The notes beneath the pieces were generated by a model that was not told where the DNA came from, did no database searches, and worked only from the letters and a program-made list of their open reading frames with translations. From Acidobacteriaceae bacterium (lineage in GTDB: Bacteria > Acidobacteriota > Terriglobia > Bryobacterales > Bryobacteraceae), in contig JAFAYI010000006.1 in NCBI GenBank assembly GCA_019240475.1, positions 310,001-374,000 of the forward strand: a DNA stretch of 64,000 bases, in the 5' to 3' direction. Shown here one piece after another: positions 24,803 to 33,007 of this stretch. Every line of letters starts with the position of its first letter. Position 1 is the first letter of the stretch. Position numbers and translations under genes: made by a program.

Positions 24803-26070
24803 TGCCCGCGATCTTTCCCGCGCGCCAGCCGTGCGTGCGCCGACGCAAAATCTCCGGAACAAAATGCGCCGATGATAGAAAGCTCTCCCGCCAGGCACAA
24901 CGCGGCCGCAATCTCCGCCAGCGCTCTCGCTTGCCCGGCGCCATGCAGGCCCAATATCTCCAGCGCTTCGCTCTGGCTCGGCAGCCCGCACCCTCCGCCC
25001 ACCGTCCCCACAATCACGTCGGGCAGCGTGACGGAGGCATACAAATCTCCCGCCCCGCGCGTCTCGAATCGAGTAACCCCGACCGCCGATTCGGCAACAC
25101 ACGCCACATCCTGCCCGGTGGCCAGAAACAGAGCCGCGAGTCCGTTCGCATAATGGCCGTGCACTCCCATGCTGCCGCTCATCACTCCGCCCATGGCCGC
25201 CATGCGCCAGTAATCCGTCATCCTCTCCGCCGTCGTTCGCAGCCGCTTCTCAAGGAGATCTTTCGGGATTACCGCCTCCGCGCTCACCTTCTTCCCGCGC
25301 ACCGCAAGGAACGAAAGCGAGCTCGCCTTCTTGTCCCCGGAGAGATTCGCTTCGAGAAACCAATAGTCCGGCTTAACGGGACTCGCCTGCTCGATATACC
25401 TGCAGATCGCCTCCGTCGCGATCGTCACCATGTTTTGACCCGAGGCGTCGCCCGTCGTAAATTCAAACTGCAAATAAGCGTGATTGCCTTCGAGCGTCAC
25501 CCGGAGGTCGATGAGTTTCCCATGACGCGTCGTCGATTCCGCCGCCTCCCGGAATCGTTCCATCTCCCCCACCGCCCACGCCACGAAAAGTCCCGCCTGT
25601 TCGAGCGAAGCGAACGCAAATCCAGGCGCGCGCGTCACCCCTTCATTCAGCAGAACCGCCGCGCATCCGCCCGCCTCCGTTAACAAGAACGCCCCGCGGC
25701 TGTATGAGGCGACGAGCGCTGCCTCCGTCGTGGCAAGCGGCACGTAGAAGTCTCCCTGCGCAAACAGCCCGTTCACGCGCAGCGGCCCCGCGATGCCGAC
25801 CGGCACTTTGATCGTGCCGATGTAGTGTTCGATGTTGTGGCAGTATCGTTCCGCCGATTCGGCCGCGTTCGCGTCCGCAATCGCTGCCGGCCGTTTGCCT
25901 AGCAGCCGCCAACGTTTTTCGAGCGCCGCGCTTGAAACCGACGACGCGCCCGGAACTCGCGCCGGCGTCTCCTCGTGCTTCGAACGCAGGCGCGCCGCAT
26001 ATTCCTCCACGCCGCCGAGCGCCTTCAGAGCCCGGATAAAATCGAGAATGCGGCCGCGTTCGCTAGCCAT
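24799..26070 (-). CDS. Hydroxymethylglutaryl-CoA reductase
   Basis: HMG-CoA reductase makes mevalonate from HMG-CoA. The 423-residue, soluble protein shows IKVPVGIAGPLRVNG, the catalytic Glu in TTEAALVAS (about residue 115), the dimer/cofactor segment TGDASGQNMVTIATEA, catalytic Lys in SGDKKASS (about 243), Asp in ATGQDVACVAES (about 320), VGTVGGGCGLPSQSEALEILG, and the late catalytic His in SAHARLAR (about 410). All four catalytic residues are present. It is the first gene of the eight-gene minus-strand operon. No mevalonate kinase, decarboxylase or HMG-CoA synthase gene is nearby, so the mevalonate may feed a dedicated pathway or those enzymes lie elsewhere. Confidence 0.93.
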   Translation of the reverse strand: MASERGRILDFIRALKALGGVEEYAARLRSKHEETPARVPGASSVSSAALEKRWRLLGKRPAAIADANAAESAERYCHNIEHYIGTIKVPVGIAGPLRVNGLFAQGDFYVPLATTEAALVASYSRGAFLLTEAGGCAAVLLNEGVTRAPGFAFASLEQAGLFVAWAVGEMERFREAAESTTRHGKLIDLRVTLEGNHAYLQFEFTTGDASGQNMVTIATEAICRYIEQASPVKPDYWFLEANLSGDKKASSLSFLAVRGKKVSAEAVIPKDLLEKRLRTTAERMTDYWRMAAMGGVMSGSMGVHGHYANGLAALFLATGQDVACVAESAVGVTRFETRGAGDLYASVTLPDVIVGTVGGGCGLPSQSEALEILGLHGAGQARALAEIAAALCLAGELSIIGAFCSGDFASAHARLARGKDRGQ

Positions 26071-26201
26071 TCTTAGAAAGCCGCAAAGCCATTGCTACAT
26101 ACTCGATCACTTAGAGTACGTTGCGCAACCGTCTCGTTATTCTCCCCACCTATAGGACGCCGGTCCCGGGTCGGTTACCATTGTCAACAGAACCCGGTTT
26201 C
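26071..26201. promoter_or_regulatory. Divergent promoter region of the HMGR operon and ctaB
   Basis: About 130 bp separate the HMGR start (26070) from the preferred ctaB start (26202). The promoter for the whole eight-gene operon must lie here or inside ctaB. I do not see a clear operator; confident -10/-35 elements could not be assigned. Confidence 0.5.
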
Positions 26202-27119
26202 GTGGAAACGACGATTCACCCGGCCGGCGGGACCCTCTCGGCCTCGCTAAGCGCCACCCAAAGCTTTAAAGAATACTTCCGGCTCACCAAGCCGCGCATA
26301 GCTCTCCTAATCGTTATTTCCACCGCCGTTGGCTACTGCTACGGCGTCGGCGCAAGCTTCCATTTCATCGCCTTCGTGCACGCGCTAATCGGAACCACGC
26401 TACTGTCTGCCGGCGCCGCGACCCTCAATCAGTGGATGGAGCGCGACTGGGACGCGCGGATGCACCGCACTCGCACGCGTCCCATTCCGTCTGGAACCGT
26501 TAGAAGCCGCGATGCTCTTCGGTTCGGCGTCGCTTTGAATATCGTCGGAGTCCTTGAGCTTTGGTTCTTCTGCAACCCTTTAGCCGCCACTCTCGGCCTG
26601 CTGACCTCGGCCGGTTATCTGCTTGCCTACACGCCGCTCAAGCGCAAGCATGCCGTCTGCACGACGGTCGGCGCGCTGCCCGGCGCCATGCCGCCTTTGA
26701 TCGGTTTCACCGCCGCAAGCTCTCACCTCGGCATCGACGCTTGGGTTCTATTCAGCATTCTGTTCCTCTGGCAATTTCCTCACTTTCATGCAATCGCCTG
26801 GATGTATCGCGAAGATTATGAACGCGCCGGCGTCAAAATGCTCGCCGTCGCCCGCCCATTCGGCGCCGGTCTTACCATTGAAATTCTCGCTTCGCTTTTC
26901 CTGCTCGTCCCCATTACCTTGGCGCCCACGCTCCTGCACATGGCAGGGCTCGTGTACTTCGTTGCGGCCATAGTCTTGGATCTGGTGTTTGTCTATTTTG
27001 GATTCCAGCTCGCGAGGGAGCGCACTCGCAAGCGCGCGCGCGGCCTGCTCCTGGCCTCGGTACTCTACCTCCCGCTCTTATTCGCCTTCCTGGTCTTCGA
27101 CAACTCGCGGTTCTTATAG
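26202..27119 (+). CDS. ctaB: Protoheme IX farnesyltransferase (heme O synthase)
   Basis: CtaB/CyoE farnesylates heme b to heme O for terminal oxidases. The 305-residue, polytopic product has FRLTKPRIALLIVISTAVGY, the diagnostic prenyl-diphosphate motif LNQWMERDWDARMHRTRTRP, TPLKRKHAVCTTVGALPGAMPPLIG and the second motif FHAIAWMYREDYERAGVKML. GTG 26202 is preferred; in-frame TTGs at 26181 and 26121 would extend a non-conserved N-terminus. It diverges from the HMGR operon. Both this and the UbiA gene are UbiA-superfamily enzymes, but this one is clearly respiratory. Confidence 0.94.
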   Translation: METTIHPAGGTLSASLSATQSFKEYFRLTKPRIALLIVISTAVGYCYGVGASFHFIAFVHALIGTTLLSAGAATLNQWMERDWDARMHRTRTRPIPSGTVRSRDALRFGVALNIVGVLELWFFCNPLAATLGLLTSAGYLLAYTPLKRKHAVCTTVGALPGAMPPLIGFTAASSHLGIDAWVLFSILFLWQFPHFHAIAWMYREDYERAGVKMLAVARPFGAGLTIEILASLFLLVPITLAPTLLHMAGLVYFVAAIVLDLVFVYFGFQLARERTRKRARGLLLASVLYLPLLFAFLVFDNSRFL

Positions 27120-27141
27120 ACCGGACCCCTCCGAACGGCTC

Positions 27142-28680
27142 TCAAGCCGGAGGACGGGCTTCATTCATCGCCTCGGGCAGAAACTCCAGCAGATCGGTCG
27201 CGAGCGCCGCCTCTTCGCCCCAATGCCTGCCGGCCAGCTCGCCGCAGCGGCCATGCAGCCACACCGCTGCAATCACAGCCCGTCTCCAATCCTTCGGATG
27301 CTGACCGACCAGTCCCGCCGCCATCCCCGTGAGAATGTCGCCCGTCCCGCCCGTCGCCATCGCCGGCGAGCCCGTCGGATTCACCCATGTCTCGCCATCC
27401 GGAAACGCTATGACCGTTCGGTCGCCTTTGAGAACGACCGCCGCTCCGCTATCAGCGGCAAGCTTCTGCGCCACGCCCAGCCGATCGGCCTGAACCTCTT
27501 TTGTCGATTTATCGGTCAGCCGCCCCATCTCGCCGGGATGCGGCGTCAGGATGCGGATTTTCTTCGTCGGCGGCAGATCGCCAGCCAGCGCATTCAGGGC
27601 ATCTGCGTCCACCACGGCTGGAACATCCGCCTCGGCATACAGGCGCTTTACCAAACGAACTGTCTCCTCCTCGGCTCCGAGCCCCGGCCCGAGCGCCAGC
27701 ACGGTCATCTTCTGCAACAACTCCAAAATGTGACCCGCGCTTTCGGACGTCAGCCTCCCCGACGCGTTTTCATCGAGCGGCTCAGTCATCAACTCCGGCC
27801 GCACGGCCGCGATCATCGGCAGCGCGCTCTTCGGCGTCGCAACCGTCACCAGGCCGGCGCCGCTGCGATACGAACCCAATCCCGTCATCGCTGGCGCCCC
27901 GCTTTTACCGAAGGAACCCCCGACCACCAGCACATGGCCGTACAACCCTTTATTCGAGTCCAGTGACCTCTTTGCGAACAAATAGCGAATGTCGGCGGGA
28001 GTGGTCAAGCTCAGCTTGTAATTTGGGTTCGAATCGCAAAGCTCCGCCGGACTGCCGATGGGCACAACCGTAAGCCGTCCTACATCCTCATAGATGGGCG
28101 AGAGACATTGGCTTCGTTTCGCAGCCGTGAAAGTAACGGTGTAGTCGGCTCGGACAAACTCGCCCAATGGCTTCGCTTCGTCGGATGGAAGGCCCGACGG
28201 TATGTCGACCGAAACTTTCTTTGCGAGCGGAAACCGCTCGTTGATTGCCTGTATCGCCTCCAGAGCCGGCCCTTTCGCCTCACCCGTCAGGCCCGTACCC
28301 AGAACAGCGTCCACTACCACCGAAGCGGGATGCATTTCGTTTGGTAATTTCCGCTGGACCGCGCATCCGCACGCATCCAGCATCCGCCGATTCGCCGCCG
28401 CGTCGCCTGTCAGGCTCTCGGGATCGAAGAGCTCGATCACGGTCAACTCGCCGCAGAGCTTGCGCGTGAACAATTGGCGAGCGACCACGAATCCATCCCC
28501 GCCGTTGTTGCCTTTTCCGCAGACGACCACAACGCGCTGCCTGCCGAGCGGATCGAATGTTTCGCGCAGGCAATCGACCACGCGGCTCCCCGCGTTCTCC
28601 ATCAGAATCAGCCCTGGGATTCCGCGCTCGATGGTGAGCCGGTCCACCTCCCGCATCTCCGCCGCGGTCAGGATCTTCAT
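27142..28680 (-). CDS. nnr: Bifunctional NAD(P)H-hydrate epimerase / ADP-dependent dehydratase
   Basis: Nnr repairs hydrated NADH and NADPH. The N-terminal YjeF_N epimerase domain (residues 1-215) has AAEMREVDRLTIERGIPGLILMENAG and CGKGNNGGDGFVVAR. The C-terminal ribokinase-like dehydratase domain (about 225-505) has LVVGGSFGKSGAPAMTGLGS, LALGPGLGAEEETVR, VVDADALNALAGDLP, LTPHPGEMGRL and NPTGSPAMATGGTGDILTGMAAGL, with the catalytic Asp in GTGD. The length of 512 is normal for the fused form. ATG 28680 overlaps the stop of the upstream phosphatase gene as ATGA. Confidence 0.95.
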   Translation of the reverse strand: MKILTAAEMREVDRLTIERGIPGLILMENAGSRVVDCLRETFDPLGRQRVVVVCGKGNNGGDGFVVARQLFTRKLCGELTVIELFDPESLTGDAAANRRMLDACGCAVQRKLPNEMHPASVVVDAVLGTGLTGEAKGPALEAIQAINERFPLAKKVSVDIPSGLPSDEAKPLGEFVRADYTVTFTAAKRSQCLSPIYEDVGRLTVVPIGSPAELCDSNPNYKLSLTTPADIRYLFAKRSLDSNKGLYGHVLVVGGSFGKSGAPAMTGLGSYRSGAGLVTVATPKSALPMIAAVRPELMTEPLDENASGRLTSESAGHILELLQKMTVLALGPGLGAEEETVRLVKRLYAEADVPAVVDADALNALAGDLPPTKKIRILTPHPGEMGRLTDKSTKEVQADRLGVAQKLAADSGAAVVLKGDRTVIAFPDGETWVNPTGSPAMATGGTGDILTGMAAGLVGQHPKDWRRAVIAAVWLHGRCGELAGRHWGEEAALATDLLEFLPEAMNEARPPA

Positions 28681-30719
28681 GCCGCCTGCACCTGCCGCGC
28701 GAGCAGCAAAGTCATGTCGTCCTGCAACTCCGGCGAGCCCGTCCAGCCGCGAACGGCATCAAAGATCACTCGGATGATTTCATGATCCTCGCGGTGCAGG
28801 TTGCGCTGGACCAGATCGATCAGACGCTCCTCTCCAAACATCTCCCCATACGCATTCTCCGGCTCCGTGATGCCGTCCGTGTAGCAGACCAGCAGGTCGC
28901 CCGGCCTGAAGGCGAGCGAACTCTCGCCGTACTGGGAAAACGGAAATGCGCCCACCACGGTGCCGTTAGAATCGAGCGGCGCGACCGTGCCGTCGCGAAA
29001 CAGCAGCGGCGAAAGATGGCCGGCATTCGTGTAGGTCAAGCTGCGGCTGCTCTCGTCGTAAAGAGCAAAGAAAAAGGTCGCATATTTTTCAGGCGAGGTG
29101 TGCGCGTATATCTGCTGATTCAGCTTGGAGACAAGCGAGGCGGGGTCCAGTTCCGAGCCATCGCTTGTCTCGCGCGCTGGTTGAGATTGGCTTACCTGCG
29201 CCCGCAGCGCCGCTTGCATGGTCGCCATCAGAAGCGCCGCTGAAATTCCCTTACCCGCTATGTCGCCGATGGCAAACACGATTTTCCCGTGCATCAGCGC
29301 CTGGTAGTCGTAGTAGTCGCCCGAAACCATGCGCGCCGGATCGCAGCGCGCCGTTACCTGCAAGCCTCCGCTCGGCGGCTCTTCTTTCGGATAGAGCTGC
29401 GCTTGCACCTCGCGCGCGATTTCCAACTCCGTTTCAAGCCGCTCCTTTTCCTTTTCAATCACCATCAGGCGTTCCAGGTTGCCGGTCATCTGGTTGAAGG
29501 ATTCGGCAAGGTCGCCAAGCTGATCGTGCACGCGAACCGTTATCCGATGCTGGAAATCGCCGTAGATAACGCGCCGCGTCCCTTCGTAAAGCTGCCCCAC
29601 GGCGTAGGTGATGCGGCGCGACAGCGAGATGCCGATGACGAGCGCCACCAGCTCAACCAGCAGAAACAGGACCGCGATCGAGATGAGCACGTCAACCAGC
29701 ACGCCCCGCAGCATCTCGGAACCGGAAAAGAAGCTGCGGAACACTGCCGACGGACGCGACTGGACCCACAATACGCCGGGATGAGGCTTGCCCGGCCGGT
29801 CGAGATGATAATGCGGGCGCGTAGCCGGCCACGCTATCTCCACATCCAAACGGTTCACCGGCGGCGGTACGCGGCTCGTCTTCGATCCCACGGAGCTATC
29901 CGTGGTCGCGAACGTCAGGTTGTCGTCTTTTGACTCGTCAACCACATTGATGTGCATCCCTCCCGTCGCGATAGGGGCGCTCTTCTTGGTTCGGTCGCCT
30001 GGTTCAACCAATGCAATCACCCCGAGATGCGGCACCAGGTTCGAGATGGTCTCATCCGACAGCGGCGCGATCAGGGTAATTTGCCGGTCGGCGCTCTCCA
30101 CAACATGCGCCCAGGAGTAGAAACGGCCGTTGTCGAACAGAAGCCCGTTCACCGTGGTCCAGGAACCCGGTATTTCAAGCGGCGGGCTGTTGTCCGGAAA
30201 GCGATGATCCCCGGTTTCGTCCTTAAGATAGATGGCCATTCCGGCAAATTCCTGGTTGCGCGCTCCCAACATATGCGCCGCGGCGTTCGCCCGCTGGTTG
30301 ACGGGCAGGCTGTGCAGGAAGTCGGCCGCGTCGCGAACCGCGTAGATGCGGCGATCCAAGGCCGAGCTTGCCAGATAAATAGCCAGCTCGCTCATAAGCG
30401 CCCAGGCGCTTAGCGCAACCAGCAGAAACAGAAGCATGATCGGCAGAAATCCGAACAGGCCGTAGACGAAAAGCAACCGGTTGCGTACGCTCCACAGCGA
30501 GTGTTGCCGCACGTAGCGAAACAGGCGTATGAGAAGGATTATGCCCGCCGGGATCAGCGCCAAAAAGCAGACCGTAGCGAGGATAGCGTGGCCCGTGAAA
30601 TAGAAGATCAGGTAAAGCGCGAGCGTGATGACAAAATCGACTCCAGCTTTGCCGAGGCGCTTGATGGTGGTTCTCAAGACTTGGCGGAAGGGCGGCATTG
30701 GTTCGAGTAGCGCGCGCAA
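28677..30719 (-). CDS. Membrane sensor PP2C phosphatase (HAMP-SpoIIE, RsbU type)
   Basis: The 680-residue protein has several N-terminal membrane segments (FVITLALYLIFYFTG; LLFVYGLFGFLPIMLLFLLVA). A large extracytoplasmic region of roughly 230 residues precedes a membrane segment at about 355 and a HAMP linker (RRITYAVGQLYEGTRRVIYGDF). A coiled coil (EKEKERLETELEIAREVQAQLYP, given in part) joins the SpoIIE/PP2C domain, whose metal ligands are in MVSGDYYDY, AIGDIAGKGISAALLM and VCYTDGITEPENAYGEMFG. Such proteins dephosphorylate anti-anti-sigma factors. No partner STAS or RsbW gene is nearby. It is co-transcribed with nnr. Confidence 0.9.
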   Translation of the reverse strand: MRALLEPMPPFRQVLRTTIKRLGKAGVDFVITLALYLIFYFTGHAILATVCFLALIPAGIILLIRLFRYVRQHSLWSVRNRLLFVYGLFGFLPIMLLFLLVALSAWALMSELAIYLASSALDRRIYAVRDAADFLHSLPVNQRANAAAHMLGARNQEFAGMAIYLKDETGDHRFPDNSPPLEIPGSWTTVNGLLFDNGRFYSWAHVVESADRQITLIAPLSDETISNLVPHLGVIALVEPGDRTKKSAPIATGGMHINVVDESKDDNLTFATTDSSVGSKTSRVPPPVNRLDVEIAWPATRPHYHLDRPGKPHPGVLWVQSRPSAVFRSFFSGSEMLRGVLVDVLISIAVLFLLVELVALVIGISLSRRITYAVGQLYEGTRRVIYGDFQHRITVRVHDQLGDLAESFNQMTGNLERLMVIEKEKERLETELEIAREVQAQLYPKEEPPSGGLQVTARCDPARMVSGDYYDYQALMHGKIVFAIGDIAGKGISAALLMATMQAALRAQVSQSQPARETSDGSELDPASLVSKLNQQIYAHTSPEKYATFFFALYDESSRSLTYTNAGHLSPLLFRDGTVAPLDSNGTVVGAFPFSQYGESSLAFRPGDLLVCYTDGITEPENAYGEMFGEERLIDLVQRNLHREDHEIIRVIFDAVRGWTGSPELQDDMTLLLARQVQAA

Positions 30720-30971
30720 CGGGCGCGGTCCGTCAAGAACAAGTTTAGTTGGTTAGCTCCGGATGCTCGGAAAGACTCAGGATATTGCCGAGACCTGAGG
30801 GCATGCGAATATCATGAGCCGAACTCAGGCGCGCGCGCAACATGCTGCCGCTTCAGGAGTTCGCGCGGCGCCCGCGCCCGCCTGTTCTTCAATCCGAGAG
30901 GAACTAAGACCAACCGGCACTCCCTCGCAGGGACCCCGTAATCGGGGCAATCGTGATGGCAAGGGACTAAC
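30720..30971. promoter_or_regulatory. Divergent intergenic region before the flavoprotein operon
   Basis: The 252-bp gap has no convincing gene. It contains a CTCAGG/CCTGAG hairpin (about 30777-30800) and a small CCCCG-TAAT-CGGGG hairpin near 30934-30946. A good ribosome-binding site AAGGGA stands 5 bp before the ATG at 30972. The hairpins could be leader structures; I recognise no riboswitch class. Confidence 0.4.
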
Positions 30972-32306
30972 ATGCCGCTGGAGCGTTCTCACACAGGCAT
31001 TCTAGGCGGCGGTCTATCGGGGCTTACTGTCGCTGCGCATCTGGAACACGATTGCGAGGTGCTCGAAGCGGATTCGCGTCCGGGCGGTCATTGCATGAGC
31101 GTGGTCGAGCAGGGGCTCACGTTCGACGCTGGCGGCCCTCACATCGTCTTCTCCCGCAATGCCGACACGCTCGCCTTCATGCTGTCGTTGCTGGACGGCA
31201 ATCTCGGCCGGGGGCGCCGCAACAACAAAATCTTCTATAACGGCCGGTACGTCAAGTACCCGTTTGAAAACGGCCTCTTCGATTTAGCGCCGCAGGACCG
31301 GTTCGAATGCCTGCGCGACTACATCTCGAACACGCATCGGGCGCCGGCCAACTTCAAGGACTGGATGTACCACACCTTCGGAACGGCGATCACCGAGAAG
31401 TACCTCTTGCCGTATAACGAAAAAATCTGGAAGGTTCCGGCTGAGCAGATGAGCCTGGACTGGGTGGAAGGCCGCATACCGAGACCCCCGCTCGAAGACG
31501 TCATCAAGGCGGCGGTCGGGGTCGAAACCGAAGGGTATCAGCACCAGCTTTTTTTCTATTACCCGGAGCGCGGCGGAATCCAGAGCCTGCCCGATTCGAT
31601 GGCGAAACGTGTTCGCAGGCTGACCACTAACTTCTGCGTCCGCAGCGTCCGCCGCACGGGCGACGGATGGGCTGTAAGCGACGGCGACCGCGAATACCGT
31701 TACCGGCGATTGGTCTCCACTCTCCCCATTAACGAGATGGCTCATCGGTTCGAAGGCGTCCCAGACCACATTAAAGCGTGCGGGGACTCGCTGCGATTCA
31801 ACTCGCTGATCACGATCACTATCGGCCTGGCAAGCGACCTCCTTCCCGACTACAGCGCGATCTACGTCCCGAGTCCGGAGCTGCCGTTCCATCGCCTCTC
31901 GTTTCCAGCCGTGTTCAGCAGGCAGAATGCGCCCCAGGGCAAATCGCTGATTCAGGCCGAAATCACGTGCATGCCGGGCGAAGGCATGTGGCGGTCGGAC
32001 GATTCGGACATTCTCAAACGCGTGGTTGAAGGCCTTCGGGCCATGGATCTCATCCATCCCGAAGAGATCTGTTACGCCAAGGTGATCCGCACAAAGTACG
32101 GCTATGTGGTCCAGGACTTCACCTACCGCAAGCACCTCGCGGAGCTGAAAAGTTATTTCGAGCGCCAGGGCGTCGCGCTCTGCGGCCGCAACGCGCAATT
32201 CGAGTACATCAACATGGACCAGTGCATTGAGAGCGCTCAAAAAACAGCCGCGCGGCTGAACGAAGCGGCGCGAGAAACCATGGCGGAGGAACTATGCCCG
32301 CAATAA
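30972..32306 (+). CDS. FAD-dependent oxidoreductase resembling UDP-galactopyranose mutase/amine oxidase
   Basis: The 444-residue flavoprotein has an N-terminal FAD loop HTGILGGGLSGLTVAAHLE, then VLEADSRPGGHCMSV, the RxGGH-like dinucleotide motif. TFDAGGPHIVFS, NEKIWKVPAEQMSLDWVEGRIP and YPERGGIQSLPDSMAKR recall the UGM / protoporphyrinogen oxidase-like family. The C-terminus lacks an obvious FAD-binding GD motif in the usual place, although VALCGRNAQFEYINMDQC fits the UGM-type end. The following GT2, GT39-like and epimerase genes suggest sugar or surface-glycan chemistry. The 3' end overlaps the GT2 gene by 13 bp. Confidence 0.78.
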   Translation: MPLERSHTGILGGGLSGLTVAAHLEHDCEVLEADSRPGGHCMSVVEQGLTFDAGGPHIVFSRNADTLAFMLSLLDGNLGRGRRNNKIFYNGRYVKYPFENGLFDLAPQDRFECLRDYISNTHRAPANFKDWMYHTFGTAITEKYLLPYNEKIWKVPAEQMSLDWVEGRIPRPPLEDVIKAAVGVETEGYQHQLFFYYPERGGIQSLPDSMAKRVRRLTTNFCVRSVRRTGDGWAVSDGDREYRYRRLVSTLPINEMAHRFEGVPDHIKACGDSLRFNSLITITIGLASDLLPDYSAIYVPSPELPFHRLSFPAVFSRQNAPQGKSLIQAEITCMPGEGMWRSDDSDILKRVVEGLRAMDLIHPEEICYAKVIRTKYGYVVQDFTYRKHLAELKSYFERQGVALCGRNAQFEYINMDQCIESAQKTAARLNEAARETMAEELCPQ

Positions 32307-33007
32307 CGGTGGCGATGATCACTCTCAATGAAGAAGCCGCTATCGGCAAAGTGATGGAGGACATTCAACGGGCTCTCTCCGGCCTCGACTCCGAAATCCT
32401 GGTTGTCGATAGCAGCCGCGACAGGACGCCCGAAATCGCCGCCGCCATGGGCGCCCGCGTGGTGCGGCAATTTCCACCTTGCGGCTACGGAAGGGCGATA
32501 ATGCGCGCCTTGACCGATGCCCAAGGAGCGGTCACGGTCACGCTGGATTGTGACGATACCTATCCGGCCGAGCGCATTCCCGAGCTAGCCTCCGCCGTGC
32601 TCTCCGGCGAAGCGGACATCGTCAATGCGTCGCGGCTGGGGACCAGGCCGCAGTCCATGCCGCTTGCAAACTATCTGGCTAATCGCTGCTTTGCGGTTCT
32701 GTCGCGCCTGGTGCTCGGAGTGAAGACAACCGACGTTCATTCAGGCATGCGGGCCTATCGCCGAAGCATTCTCCAGAATGTGGCGTTTGACGCTGCGGGG
32801 CCGGCGCTGCCTGTAGAACTGCTCCTGAAGCCTGCGCTTCTGGGTTACCGCATCTCCGAAGTTTTCATTCCGTACCGCGAAAGAATCGGCGTCACCACCC
32901 TTCGGCGCTGGGAATCGACCGTTTGGACTCTGAAGCGAATCTTCCGCCTTCTGCCGTTGCGATTCCAATCTCACTGCCACGAACAAACCCTCGGCGAAGC
33001 CGGATGA
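32294..33007 (+). CDS. Family 2 glycosyltransferase (polyprenyl-phosphate sugar transferase-like)
   Basis: The 237-residue protein has the GT-A start VAMITLNEEAAIGKVMEDI, the acidic VVDSSRDRTPEIAAAMGA, the metal-binding region TVTLDCDDTYPAERIP (DxD-like) and GMRAYRRSIL. It resembles DPM1/WcaA-like enzymes that load a sugar onto undecaprenyl phosphate. No membrane segments are evident, so it is a soluble or peripheral enzyme. The start overlaps the flavoprotein gene, and the stop overlaps the next ATG as ATGA. Donor and acceptor cannot be told from sequence. Confidence 0.88.
   Translation: MPAITVAMITLNEEAAIGKVMEDIQRALSGLDSEILVVDSSRDRTPEIAAAMGARVVRQFPPCGYGRAIMRALTDAQGAVTVTLDCDDTYPAERIPELASAVLSGEADIVNASRLGTRPQSMPLANYLANRCFAVLSRLVLGVKTTDVHSGMRAYRRSILQNVAFDAAGPALPVELLLKPALLGYRISEVFIPYRERIGVTTLRRWESTVWTLKRIFRLLPLRFQSHCHEQTLGEAG

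Noticed and set aside
15731..26070. Reading the minus-strand operon as an ordinary mevalonate-pathway operon
   Set aside because: Only HMG-CoA reductase is present. Kinases, decarboxylase, HMG-CoA synthase and isomerase are all missing.
30720..30971. Riboswitch before the flavoprotein operon
   Set aside because: Two small hairpins exist, but no conserved core of any riboswitch class I know could be matched.
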